64,000 nt of DNA, taken from positions 646,975-710,974 of the forward strand of contig NW_019776068.1 of NCBI RefSeq assembly GCF_001039355.2. The letters are read 5' to 3'. Of this stretch, positions 50,501 through 63,272 are shown in pieces (the stretch's first letter is position 1; every line of letters begins with the position of its first letter). This DNA comes from Lingula anatina. Its lineage: Eukaryota > Brachiopoda > Lingulata > Lingulida > Lingulidae. The translations under genes and the position numbers were made by a program. Below the pieces are notes generated by a model, which did no database searches, had not been told where the DNA came from, and was given only the letters and a program-made list of their open reading frames with translations.

Positions 50501-51561
50501 AAACATCTTGGTCTTGATTCAGAATAATCAGATCTCGCGCATAATATTAAACAGAATTCTAATGTTTATTTTAAACCATTTAAGTGGTACCAGGTACCTT
50601 TATTGGTTATCAGTATGAAAAGAGGTTAAATCACAAATTGACTTGCAGTCAAGTAGCAATTCAAATTTTCTATATGCTCTTAAATTTAATAATGTGATTA
50701 ATATTTACAAATGTCTGAGTATACGTACCAGGCTAAATACCCCCTTAAACTGAGCTGCAATTTTTTCAAACTTCATGATTGTACATATTTCTGTCTGATG
50801 TGAGGTGGCTTCATAATTGATATAATAAGGTAGCACAATTATTGTTTTTTGCAATTCAAGAGTCTAAGATGTGCAAAAACTAATATTGTGCCATTACTGA
50901 AAATTACTAATTAATGCACCTTGATAATTTTAATGTAAAATAATGCAATTATGATTACTTGATACATAGAGGTTGTAAATGATATCCCAAAATTTATTTT
51001 TTATTGCATTTAAACCACAAAATTGATTTAAGCCATAATATAAATGCAACTGACCCTCAGGTTGTAAATGCTGGACAATGAATTCTGTTTTATTGAGTCC
51101 AGAATGTAACAATAAATGCATGTTTGGCTTTCTGTTCAACCTAGAATGAAAGGGTTCTGTATGAAATCAATTTACATAGCATGAAGTAATAATGAAAGAC
51201 AGCTAAGGGGCTGAATTTCTGTAACGCTTTTGGAGGAATGAAAGCCCGTCTCCTTGAGAATTCTGATTGCATGTTATAGGTCAGCTCAAGCTGAGTAGAA
51301 CTGTGGGTTTTATATATTCTACGTAACAAGTAACTGTTATACAGAGTACTAAAGGTCTGAGTCTACCTTGTATTCTCTGGCTTTAAGTCAAGTTAAGTGG
51401 TATTAGAAGGACTATAGTGTTTTAGCTCCACCTATATAAAGCTGAGCCTCCTCAGAAAAGCTTATTAGAAGCTAAATGGTGGAAGTAAGGTACAGTGTAA
51501 ATGCTATGGGTGTTACAAAAACTCCCCGACAAGAATGAGTGGTAGGTACATATACATATTC

Positions 51562-51593
<32 letters not shown>

Positions 51594-51802
51594 GGAATGT
51601 ATTTTACATGTTGAGTAGTTAAAAAGATTATTTTACTCAGATATTTCACAAAAGGTAGAGTTAAAGGGAGGGCAATTAAGCCAAAATTGAATTTTAATTT
51701 GATTTTACAATGTTTGTATATTTATTCAATGCCATATAAAATCTAAGGACTGGCAAAGCACCTAATGTTTTAATAAAGATCTATTTACAGAACCCACTTA
51801 TT
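47538..51802. other. No gene recognised; two (TA)n microsatellites
   Basis: (TA)n at 47869-47890 and 51565-51593. A possible exon ending in GGCAGG|GTAAGT at 49335 has no convincing acceptor. The frame at 50088-50411 follows an acceptor-like tract but its content is unconvincing. Confidence 0.35.
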
Positions 51803-52510
51803 AGTACCACCAGCGTGTACGCTGGCGGTACTCATGGTTTTAGTCCCGACCCGTCTCGTACAGCTCCGCCGGCTCCGCCGGCTCATGCGGCTCCGCAGGA
51901 TGACGTGGGATACAAGTCACCGTTACCGCTTCTCCTCTTAGACCGCAAGGACCCGTGTCCCTATCTCTTGGATTTTGGTCACATATAATCTCAACTTGAA
52001 CCCCCTGGTTTTTTTGTCTCAGTCGGTGCATTGGCCTGGGCGTGGCGCTCGTTGTAACGCACCCTTGTCAAAATTTTTGAAAATTCAATGCTAAATATCT
52101 CCCATACCGAAGGAATTATGGGAAAAATTTCTACCGATGGCTGACCGAAAGTCATATGTGGAGATTTCAAATATGCCCTTGGATTTGAACTTTGACCTTT
52201 ATTTCAAGGTCAAACGGGCCAAAATTTTCTAAAAATGAGAATTTTTTGCAAAAAAATTATTATTTTATGCTGATTTTCAGAAACTTCACAGATCTAACTT
52301 ATAATATTATGGACAGGTGTTACCCTTAGGGTCTTCTTTCAGCTTCGTGAGTTTGGGGTCAATCGGTGCATTTTCACGGGAGTAGCGACCATTAGATGCC
52401 AAAACTGAAAACTCTCTCAAATTCTGGAACTGTTAATGCCAGAGACCTCTTGTTTTTTGCAGTTTGTAGAGCTTGTCAAGCGCAACACTGAAGGTGGTCT
52501 GTTTATTGTT
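51803..52510 (-). repeat. ~700-bp repeat, minus copy of an inverted pair, with terminal hairpin
   Basis: Reverse-complement counterpart of 42540-43234. The left edge is an intact hairpin: AGTACCACCAGCG (51803-51815), loop TGTA, CGCTGGCGGTACT (51820-51832), one mismatch in 13. The adjoining ~100 bases (CGGCTCCGCCGGCTC) are CpG-rich, unlike the rest. Confidence 0.8.
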
Positions 52511-52529
52511 TTCGATATTTAGTGGTGAA

Positions 52530-53066
52530 AATAAAATGTGAAATACTACAAAATTAGCAGAGATACACCCATAGTTACTATTGAACTTGAATAGGAAGTG
52601 ATATACTTGAAATCTAACTGTGACCTTGAAATTGACCTTTGACCTACTTTTCATGATGAACTGCACTTTGCAAGTTTTCTGATTTTTATATCTCCAAAAC
52701 TGACAAAGATATGCCCATAGTTACTGTTGAACTCGAATAGGAAGTCATATACAGGCAATCTTACTGTTACCTTTAAATTGACCTCTGACCTACTTTTCAC
52801 CATAAACTGAACTTTGCAAATTTTCTCTCGCTTATATCTCGAAAACTGGCAGAGATACGCCATTAGTTACTATTGAACTTCAATAGGAAGTCAATTTAAC
52901 TGTGACCTTAAAATTGACCTTTGACCTACTTTTTACCATGAACTGAACTTTGCAAATTTTTGTTCCTTTTTATCTCCAAAACTGGCAGAGATAGGTCCAT
53001 AGTTACTATTGAACTTGAATAGGAAGTCATATACTGGCAATCTAGGTGTGACCTTAAAATTGACCG
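52530..53066 (+). repeat. Tandem array, ~146-bp unit, four copies
   Basis: The landmark 'atagttac' recurs at 52571, 52717, 52863 and 52999 (spacings 146, 146, 136). Each unit reads 'aaaactggcagagatacgcc', 'gaatagga(a)gtcatat', 'gaccttaaaattgacc', then 'tgacctacttttca'. Three units hold an exact DR1, at 52633-52645, 52779-52791 and 52915-52927. Single monomers lie in the inverted block at 13541 and 21600-21731. Open frames on the minus strand are by-products. Confidence 0.85.
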
Positions 53067-55674
53067 CCAATGTCATTGATTGTCAGCATGGTTTAGGTTG
53101 GCAGTTGAGGTTGGTTGGTTTGGTCTGAAGTTATGCCATCAACAAGTGCCCCCAGTTGCGAATCAATGTCCACATGTCCTTACTGCAGTAAACTCTTGTT
53201 AAAAATTTATTCCTTGCTTTGCTGCAGTATTGTGTTGCAGCATAATTTTTGTATGTAGATATGTTAACAAACTTTATCAAAGTAATTTGACTAGTTTTAT
53301 AATTCTGACATGGTCCAACATAACTGAAGCCAGTGTCCAGACATCACCACAACCACTGTATGCGATCTGCATGGAATTATTTACTTAGAAAAAAGAGGTA
53401 TATATGTACGTGTAGTTTAGTGTAGTGCAAAAATATCTTGTTTCATATTTCTGCATCTTTTTGCATTATTTTGGCATACCCTTGCACACAGGGGTCATTG
53501 GTGATCTATATGAGCCAAAACAAAATGTGTTGAAAATATGTTGTTATGTATTCAATTCATGATTTTAAGCATAATTGACCTATAACACCTTGGGATTTCA
53601 CTGAAAATAAAAGTGCAAACAGTAGTATCCCATAATTCCCGCATAAAGCTTCAAATAGCAGGCCTGAAAACTTTACTTCTCTCTCGTTTGATTATGGGCA
53701 ATGAAAAGCTTTTGAGTGTGATATCCACATCTGTACAAAAGCACCTGTTGTATAACCAATATGTAAAAAAAATCTGACAATAGGTTAAGAACTCTGCACA
53801 TACCAAGTCTGGTACATGCTGGTGAGTGGATTATAGGAAATCAAATTTTCTTTTGTTTCTTTGTACAGCTGTCACATTTAAATGTCGTTATCAGTGAAAA
53901 CACATTCATGGAAAATGTGATAAAAAGGATTGGTTGGATATTTTTGCAATAAAAAAATCATGTTTTAATTAGGCATTCTATTTACTGATCTTTGTAACCT
54001 TGAAGTTTTTGTGGAATTTATGTTTAGACTATGTTTATGTTATTGCAGATTTGATATTTCCAGTGTATAAGTAATGGAGTTTAAGGCAGCAAGACGTTAA
54101 AACAGTTGTGAAACATTAAAGATAAAATGAGAACTTTATTATTCTTGCAATTTACAGTAGTGAAAAACAACTGAAAATGCATAGTCCTTCTAAAGAATTG
54201 CTTGACCCACTGGCAAATAAAAACAATTGAAGCCCATTTTGTTTAAAGAATAACAGCTGTCATGAAATCTGATTTTAAAATGTTTAAATGAAAACATGGA
54301 TTATACAAGACAGCTTTTCAAAATAAAAAAGAGAGTTATTTGGAGTACATATGATTTGTTTAACTCAAGAAAGAAAAACATTTAATGTAATATTTTCATT
54401 AAGCACATAATTATATACCTCAGGTAACTTTAATATACTGTATTCTAGCAATACATATTCAGTATTTTCATTTGGAAAATCATTTAATTGACACAATATG
54501 AGTCCAATAGGAGAAATTAAACAAATTGGCTTTACAGTTATGGCATGGGCAATGAGAACACACAACTATGGTGCATCCTCGATGACAGATTTCCCAGAGG
54601 ACCAGTATACTCAAATACATAAGAATTGCCCCTTGAATGCTAAACACTTTTTCAATTCACTCTTCAGAATATGGTCAATACTTGAGGTGGCAGCTTTCAT
54701 TTTCAAGTCTAGCAACATTATAATTCTAGAGGGTCTGATGCCACTTCTAGGGGATCAAAGTGATTACATTTTTCCAATGAAGAGCTTTTCCAGAGCCTTT
54801 TGCAATTGAATTTTCACCTCATTAAGGAATGACTTCAGTATGCTTTCAAGTCACAATTCCTCAAGAGGATTGTAAAATCAATTATTTGGATTTCAAGAAT
54901 GAGAAACAAGTAAGGTTCTGCCTGAAGGAAGAACAACAGTTTTCTCTATCAGAGCACTCAGGTCTGCTGTACTGTGACTGTATATGTGTCCCTTAGAAAG
55001 TATCTTTTATACACAGTGCATAAGCCAAATAGTTACTAGTACGAAGAGGTCATCACTATAATCTCAAAAGGTGACCGAGGTCCAGTGCAAGTAAAAGCCT
55101 GGTCAGAATAGTTTCAAATCACATTAATGATTTTCTTGAAGTAATTAAAATGTTTCTTGTAAGCTTTTTGACACTTTTTAGATGTACCCATCTCCAGGAT
55201 TTGAACTTCTGACATGGCATTTATAAAAGAAATAGCAATGATCTTATTGCAGGAACTGTTTACCGTCTTGCATTAGTATATTGGGATAGCAAAATTGCGA
55301 TGCCCCCTCTCCACCTCTCTTTAAGCCTAATGATCTGGGCAATTTCTTTGATTTTTTTCTATTATCCCTTTCACAACACCTACTATGTATCTAAGTGGGA
55401 GTTGGCCAGTTTTGGTAATTTTAATGGTTACACAATTATTATACCCATTTGAAAATGTACCAAAGTCATATTTTGTCTGTAAATCCAGCAAAGCAGTTTT
55501 ACCCAATTGATACCTTAAAAACAATAAAAAAGTAAAAAAGTACCTGGGATTTCTTTCTGTGTTGAGATTTCCTTCTGAAATGTCAGGATGAAAGAAATTG
55601 CAATCTATATGATTCATGATTCTTTAAAATGAAATTATGTAATTAGAAATGTTATGGAACATCGAATCCAAGTG

Positions 55675-55775
55675 TAGTGATGCATAGACCAGTGATTCCT
55701 AGGAAGGAGAAAAATTTTTTTCTCAAAGAAAATTGGATTTGGTGTGAAAATCCAATATAGGATACCTAAAAGAAT
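55675..55775 (+). repeat. Short dispersed repeat family, member 2
   Basis: 'aatccaagtgtagtgatgca' ... 'ggtgtgaaaatcc' ... 'ataggatacct'; best match to 57300-57420. Confidence 0.45.
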
Positions 55776-57299
55776 GTCAGGATTCAAATTATGTACATAT
55801 ATATTGGATTGATTTTTTGATTTGATAAATCATGGCACATGTAGAGTTGATGTAATGTAGTATGATAGAAATATTTCAGTTCTGTGCTTACGTAAATCAG
55901 TTATATCCTTAGAACACTTAATGGCAATACCATGTCCATTTTCCTGAATATTTCTTAAACAACCTTTATTGTAAAATGGTGAGAAAATATGATAAGTGCA
56001 AAAAAACATGAGATTTTTAAGACAAGGTTTTGAGGGTTTATTCTGAGTGGGTATTTACTTCATATACGTAAAAGTGACACATTATAATTGCAGGCCTGAT
56101 TGGCCCTTGTTTGAGACAGAACATAAAATCCAGATCTACCAATTTACACAATTGAACAACCACGTCATCTAGAGCAGAACAAAGTCATTGGCTGTTAAAT
56201 TGACAAAAGGATTTACTAATTGATCAATCTGCTCAAGAGTAGATTTTTAGTGGATTTGATAAGATCTGATATAACAGTAATTAGAGAACTTAGTCCTGGC
56301 AGCAAGTTTCCAGCTTTTGTAAGTAAAATAATTGGAGTCATATTTTATAACATTTTTAAAGAAAGCTTAGGTTTGTTTATTTATGGTGTATATCAAATCA
56401 GTCTGTCCTTTGGTAATTTTTTGTTGGTTGAATTTTTGGTGAATATTTACTTAATGCGTTAAGTCCAAGTATATCATTTCTTTTGTTGAAATTTAGACTA
56501 TTGAAAACTTTTATTTGCCTCTAAAGAGTGCTCTATTGTCACCCTCATCTTTTTTTAATGAATGCAGCTTATATTATCTTTCATGGTATTGTGCTTAGAA
56601 AATCTGTTAGAGATGAATTATCTGACTTATGACAGGGTTTTGAGAATTTGTTAGTAACAAATCTTCTTGTCAATTGCTTAATTCCTATTCTTATTGAGGC
56701 CAGGTGCAAACACATGAAGTTGACAGGTGTTACAGTTTATATCATTGCCAGTGACCAACTCACTTTTCCAATATTATTTATCAAGACAATATATTAAATG
56801 TTAGCTAAAGCAGTTTTCATTGGGGTTACCTGGAAAAGACTCAGAAAAACAGGTTAGAAAAACTGGTTAGGTTAAATATTAAATGCTTGAATGGTAAATG
56901 CTTGATGTAATTTGGTCTTGTCATGTTACAAAAAATAAGTTGGTTTTATTATTGCAGTTAGACTTTCTTTTCAGATTCATTCATTCATGAAAATGGCTGC
57001 CTTAATTGCATTTTACTTTCATTGTCTTAATTAAAATTGGAACATATCATCATCTTATAGGTATACTCTCCGTGCTTGAAAATGCCTCAGAGTCATATTT
57101 TCTATGTCTACATATCCTGCAAAACTTTTTATCTTCTCCAACTTGGACCTTAGAAAGCAATATATCCCCTCAAATGAAATACCTGATGTCAATATTGCCT
57201 TCTGATAGTTTTGAATTATATAGGCAGACATGGCAGCCTAAGTGACTGGCAGACATTTAGAACTGAAATATTTAGTTAGAAATGGTATAAATCTTTTAA

Positions 57300-57420
57300 T
57301 CCAAGTGCAGAGCCATGATTTGAGAATATGAGAAAATTGTGTTTTTCCCCCTTCCTCAGGAAAATTTAATTTAGTGGGAAAATTCTGGATAGGATACCTT
57401 TAAGTACACCTTTAAGGCCT
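57300..57420 (+). repeat. Short dispersed repeat family, member 3
   Basis: 'atccaagtgcagagccatga' ... 'agtgggaaaattc' ... 'ataggatacctttaag'; aligns with member 2 over about 100 bases. Confidence 0.45.
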
Positions 57421-59099
57421 TTCCACCTGCAAGTAATGAGTAAATAATTTGTCAGGTTGGATGCATATATTAACTGCATCTTTTATTTATGAAATCCACA
57501 TTGATTGAATTTAAATACCACACACAGAATAGCCAAATAGTGCACCCCATTGGATGCCCCATTATATATTTCGATGGAATTCAATCAACTCTGATCTCAA
57601 ATGAAATGTTTGGTAAATGCTGTTGTTTACTGTTACCTAATGGGGTATTGTTGTTACATTAACTAAACAAGCTCTTAGTTTGTCAAAATACTGGAAGAAA
57701 GTATATAATTTAGTGAACTGGAAAGTATTTAGATTATTACCATATAGTGCATTTTATAGTATACCAGTATCAGCTAAATTTTATGGTTAGTAGTAAGCAT
57801 AACTTCAAGAGTCTGGCATACAGTATCTGTTAGATGGGAAAACTCCAGTTCAGGTGAACAAGCAGTGGTCATACATTAGGTGAGGTTTTAATAAAATGAT
57901 TTTGTTTAATATTGTTTTTGACTGACATCTGTCATAACAAAAGAAAATAGATGTTGTTAAGTTCAGTGGGTACTTAAATATGGATTAGCATGCAAAGTTT
58001 GCATGTTGTTTGTTTCCATGCTGTTGAACACCACCTAACTGTAGAGAATTTGATGAATACTCATTAAATCATACATGTAAGTTTGTTTCACAATTGGTAA
58101 ATATGACATTCTATTGTATCTTGGGTTATTTGTAATTTTTTTTTGCAATTGGTTTTGCTTTGATGTATAAAACATCTGAAATATTGATTTGCTGTTATGA
58201 CATACATAGAGATATACTAGTGTTTCAACAGTCATTATTTGCTATCAACAGCAGATGGACTGTGATATTCAAAATTGTGATTATAGTATATAAGTCAGAT
58301 TTATTTCTATTTCTTAATGTATAATAGAATTGAGAATGCATCTGATTGTAACATGATTATGTAGTTTGTTCCAACATGGGCATGTATGTTCTTGACATTG
58401 TGGAATATTGGAAGGTTTCAAGACTGTGGCCCTTGAGTATCCTGGCAGCATGCCTTCAAGGCAGTGACAGGATCTAATTACAAGGAAAAAGATGACAATC
58501 ATGTATTAAATTATGAAGTAGAAACCTAGGAATATTGAATAACAATCAATGGATAATTAAGAAAGGGATTGAGATATTTTAACAAGGTCCCAGAAGGAGG
58601 AGAAACAGTAAATTAAGCAGCATTATCAATGAGTTAATTCATGAGATAATTTGCAGTGAGTGAATTAATTGAAATGTCAATTATGAACATGCAAAATGAC
58701 AATTGAAACTGTTGTAAGGTAGTGTCATGAGGATTCAACATTCAATGTTATATTTGATTAATTTTTGGAAAAGAAACAAAATTGTTTGTTGTGACTTCTA
58801 TGAAAAGTTTTTTTCTTGGGGGGGGGGCAGACTGATGATTTTTGTGATGGTTTCTTTTACACTGTTTTTAATGAAACGAAGCTTGAAATCTTAATTATTT
58901 TTCTTTTCAAAGTCTTGAATCAATAGCGTATTTGAAGAATAAGTCACAGGAAATTACTTGACCAGATAGTGAACATTTCTGTATTTGCTTGCTTTTTGTT
59001 TCTTTTTACTTAGACCATTACCATCAGTATACCATTTGTCAGTCACATTTACACTTCTCTCCTCTTATTGATTTTGTTCTCTTTTCATGGAAGTGTTGG

Positions 59100-59331
59100 T
59101 TGTAAGTGCATTGACTGAAGAGAAGACAAACTGGGAAACTAAGACACAAAAGTTGCTGAAAAGTTGAAGAGAGGTTCTTTGAAGTAAGTGCCTGGAATCT
59201 GCATTGCTAACTGGAGAAGGCTTTCTGCTGAATTGGTTGGATCTCGAGAAGCTGATATCATCGGAAGTTGGATAACTCTGGGCTGAACATAGATCAGTTG
59301 GCTTGTGAATGACTGAGGAAAATTAAAACAG
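59100..59331 (+). other. Possible non-coding 5' exon
   Basis: Purine-rich, less AT-rich than its flanks, ending in a good donor ACAG|GTGAGA (GT at 59332). It has stops in all frames. It may be a first exon spliced to 63000 and 63221, all on the plus strand. Confidence 0.2.
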
Positions 59332-59803
59332 GTGAGAGGGAAATGATATACTCTTCTTATATTGCATGCTCAAAATGAGAGGAAGTACAGTGTATTTACT
59401 GAAATTGATGTGACCATCCAGTAATCTGGACATATAATGGGTACATTGTAGTATAATGTTTTCATTCAGGGATAAGATTTGAAAAGGATTTATAATCATG
59501 CACAGTTATACTTTGCAGTACATCCTTGATAAGATGGTCAAGAGATATTTAAGGTCTTAAAATATTCATTATCACCCTTCAAAGGAAAAAACAAAAAGAA
59601 CAGTTTTTATAGCAATATCTTTTCACCAAAAATGGGTGAAAAATAACAAAGTGTTCATCATTTCATGAGTTTAAGGAATATTGAAAATATTTTCACTTGC
59701 GTATTAATTATTTTAATGTGAAAATGAATTTGTTGTTTCCCAGAATGAGTAGAGGATTGTGCAGGATACAATGTACCTGTAGGTGTGGAGGATTACAATT
59801 AAG

Positions 59804-60012
59804 GGACCATTCCCACAGAAATTTGGAGCGATCTATCTTCTTGGGGAGCCTCACTTAATTGCTATCAACTTTACCGGCTGTAATTATCTTTACCCCCTAT
59901 CTGATCGGTAAGTGTGACAGACATTTAAGCCGGTTAAGTTGATAGCAATTTAGTGTGACTCCCCAGGGAGTTAGACAGATCCAGATGGATCGATCTAGGC
60001 ATGGGAACCCAG
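59804..60012. mobile_element. Small fold-back element
   Basis: Arms 59840-59879 and 59928-59969 are inverted copies ('attgctatcaactt' and 'aagttgatagcaat'; 'ccggct' and 'agccgg'; 'ttgggga' and 'tccccag') with a 48-base loop. The similarity extends outward in weaker form ('gcgatct' / 'gatcgat', 'ttccca' / 'tgggaa'). Confidence 0.7.
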
Positions 60013-62999
60013 TGTAAGACCCCTTTTGCCAGCCAATCTAAATGTAGAACAATTATTTTGTTTAGGACTAGACTGAAATCGGCTTTAGTGATAATGTCCA
60101 AAATATCCAAACATATGTTCACACACCTTGCCTTTCCAATCTTCAAGATGTTGGGTTTTGTGTGTCATTGCGGACTATGGTTTTCTGCCAAATTTTGAAC
60201 TTGGGGATCATTTTAGACCCTAACTATAATATGAGGGGGTCACTACCCATACTATTGACAATTGATGCCACTGGTTTAGAATGAAGGGCTTCTTTTTCAT
60301 GAAACTATATAAAGGCCCCCAAAATTTAGAATTGCAAAAGATACATATCTGGCTTATATTTGTAACCTTAGAGTAAAATGACTATATTATAGTTACTGTT
60401 ACAGCGATATAAACATACTAGTAGTCTCTTGCACTACTCATAAACAGTTATAATAGGCCTAGCTGTTATAATACTGAAAACTGCATCTAATAGGAGAACA
60501 AAAGTGGAGAGAACTGTTAACATGAATATCAAATCTGAACCAATTAAGACTGATTTTTGTTCTTAAGTGAAATAGCTAGAGCTTAGTCTTAAGTTGCAGC
60601 AGTATGATATTTGGGTTATTGAGTCTTCAAGAGGGGCATTTATTTCAGTGAAAAGCGTTCTGTTCAAGAAGTCTCACCTGAAAGAGAAGTGTAATGTGAT
60701 TAGTATCCATCTGTGGAAATGCCTCCCATCAGCATGTGTGGACTAGAAGGAAAATACCAGAAATATCAGCAGCAGTATGACTGAAAGAAATCTGGAATAT
60801 TGGTTCCTTGCATACTACTGCAGAAACCTTTATTACATTTGTCCAGATTTATACACATGAATCCAATAGATTTACGAACAGTATGTCACCAGTTATTACA
60901 TGTTATTACATCAAACTAGGTATGTTTTGAATTGATAGAAATATAAGATTGGAAATGAGATTTGACAAGGAACACAGTGTGAAGACTTTTGTAGTATCTG
61001 GTAGCAATAACAACAGTGTTGGCAGCTGAAGTGGAACTAGAGCTGTGGTGTGCGTAAAGAGGATGTCAAGGAGAGAGCTCCAATTTTCTCACTGAGCAAT
61101 TTACACCTTCACTTCTCTGGTCAAAATTGGTCATCATATCTTGCAGATATATGCACATTTATTTGATTTGGTTTTGGGTCTTTATTTTCAGAAGCTTTTT
61201 TTTTTCTTTTTGGGTAAGTTCAGCAAAGTTTCAATTTGTCTATTGGCTGGAGTACAAATTAAATCTGTGAGATCTTCACCTCAGTGACTTCTGTCTTGTT
61301 GTGTTTCATCAACTGAGAGCCCTGTGGCATTGGATCAAGAATGTCTTTTGTTCAGCCAAATAGAGGGGGCATATAATCCTTAAATGTGCTTTTTATAAAT
61401 TTCCTTTGAGACCCAATATTCACAATTTTGTGTGCTTCATCTCAGTCAGTGGCCAAACATCTTAGTGTGCTTTCGCACATGTGCGGAGTGTTTAATAGAA
61501 GGTGCATGCATAACTGGCTTTGTCACTTTGACTGCCATTTCCAGTGGCTGGGAAAATTATGAGTTTAGATTAAACAGATAATGAAACTGATGCCGAGTGA
61601 TATGACACTTCCTTTGTAGCATCTTAAAAGTAATTTAATTGAGTTAAAGGGATAACAACTGTTAGTTATCACCCAAAAAAAAAAAAAAAAATCCCTGGGG
61701 TCAAAACAATTTTCCCATACTTACCAATGGTTGATGAATCCATTCCTATGTTCAGAGTTAGTCAATGGTTTTCTTCTAAAAAGTATGGTTTTTGTAATAA
61801 TCTCTTAAGAGTTTATTAGAGAGGCCTAGCGATCTATTAAGGTCCATGCGGGCTGATGGCAGACACAAATTCCAGAAAAACGCGATTACTGCTGTTTTGA
61901 TGGTAAAATGGAATTTATTATATTTCTGTGAGTTGTTTACAATGTATTAACCATGAAATTCTGGATCTCAAAGAAAGAGTTGTTATCCTTTAAGAAATAG
62001 TGCAATTGTAATTGCGCAGTCTGATGTGAGCTGAGGTTTCTTGTCTAGGACACTAATGGTGTGATGTATATGTTTATCTGTGGGGACCTATCTGTGGTTC
62101 TTTTCCAAGTCCACATTTGAATGAATGCAGAAAAACAATAGGACATTTTTAAATATCGTATTCTTATCCGCAGTTACTGAATATTAATGCTGCAGTGACC
62201 ACAAATCAATGTTACAAATCTTGTTTCAGAAGGGCTGCAATAAATCCAGAAGATATATGTATTGGTAGACAGCATTTGACGTGGAGTTTTACAGTGCTAT
62301 ATTAATTATTTAAATATAGAGTGCTGGGTTGGCCTTCATGGGATCTGCTTTCTAGGCTGTAAAATTATACACATGCATGCACCATGTAAGGTCCATCAGC
62401 TCAGCTACTGGTAGCTGTTACGTAAATTTATGTGAAAACTGAATGCAGCCTCTTGGGTTGCAAATATAAAAGAGCAAGTTGGCAAAGATACTCTTGAGTG
62501 CTTTACATTATGTGTGATCCAATACATGGAATTTATCAAGGTTAACACCATTAGAGGAATTTTTTCACAAATTGGAATTCTTTCTTTCTTCAGATGTCTG
62601 AAAAGCTTTTTTTGATTATTATCAGGTTCTGAATATTTGTCATATTTCAATAAAGAAAGCAATTAAAAAAAAAAAAGATACTTTCTGTAAAGAATGGACT
62701 GAACACTTTCAAAGTTTGGTGTCTTGTTTCCTTAGCTCTTGTTTCTTTTAAATTCAAACGTGATGTAAAACTGACAAAGTCAAAACAAAGCATGCAATTA
62801 GTCATTGGAACAAAAAATCCTTATACATCTATGGAGATAGATAGATATTAAAAAGTATTTGAAGTAACTTTGCCTGTGCACAATTAGGTAATTTGCACAA
62901 TCCAACCAATTATTTCCACATCTTGAAAGTAGGGTACATAAACTTGGCATCAGTGATTTTGAATTCATGGGGAATTGGTATTCCTCCCCCCTTTTCCAG
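60013..62999. other. No gene recognised
   Basis: AT-rich. An acceptor-like site 'ggcatttatttcag' at 60646 opens 27 codons (KSVLFKKSHLKEKCN...) to a stop; unsupported further. Confidence 0.35.
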
Positions 63000-63111
63000 C
63001 CTCACACTGTCACTCAAACCATTCTAGAAGGCAAGCCACACAAGGGAGAGTGGGAGAGAGGAAAGCTTGGACAAGGGCATAGCTAAACCAGAGTTCTAGA
63101 ATCTAGTGCAG
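63000..63111 (+). other. Possible non-coding internal exon
   Basis: Bounded by a very strong acceptor (tattcctccccccttttccag) and a donor GCAG|GTATGA (GT at 63112). 112 bases, GA-rich. Phase 0 gives PHTVTQTILEGKPHKGEWER before a stop upstream of the donor, so a 5'-UTR exon is more likely than coding. Confidence 0.3.
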
Positions 63112-63220
63112 GTATGATAAGATATTGATGTGCTTAATGACCTTTTTAAAAATAAGTATTGAGTAAAGCAGTCAACTAAGACTTGATAGAGACAGGTGCA
63201 CTCATTGTTTTTTATAATAG

Positions 63221-63272
63221 GGATGCATGTTTCTCAGCTTGCACAAGCGAGCATGGGGAATTCATTCTTTAG
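63221..63272 (+). CDS. Possible first coding exon starting MGNSFF
   Basis: Acceptors at 'tttataatag' (exon from 63221) or 'gtttctcag' (from 63238) and a consensus donor TTTAG|GTAAGT (GT at 63273). ATG at 63253 in a fair context (gcgagcATGG) gives MGNSFF and ends in phase 2. If the upstream acceptor is used, an in-frame earlier ATG gives MHVSQLAQAS before it. Gly2-Asn-Ser would suit N-myristoylation, which would put the product at membranes. Remaining exons lie beyond the window. Inferred from splice signals only. Confidence 0.3.

Larger units (their letters stand above)
53067..59803. other. No gene recognised
   Basis: AT-rich, mostly unique sequence, apart from two members of the 41270 repeat family. 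Several acceptor-like sites (e.g. 'tttctttgtacag' at 53868) lead into short frames without donors. The stretch 59100-59331 may be a non-coding exon. Confidence 0.35.

Noticed and set aside
52433-52863. Repeated open frames containing SNYG-like motifs on the minus strand
   Set aside because: They follow the ~146-bp repeat, whose length is not a multiple of three, and shift frame from unit to unit; the same frame occurs in scattered single monomers.
53868-53963. Acceptor 'tttctttgtacag' followed by 27 codons and a stop
   Set aside because: No supporting upstream exon in phase 0 nearby and no homology recognised; cannot be separated from chance.
55190-55225. tRNA-like T-arm (agttcaaatcct on the minus strand)
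   Set aside because: No matching acceptor stem, anticodon arm or A box nearby.
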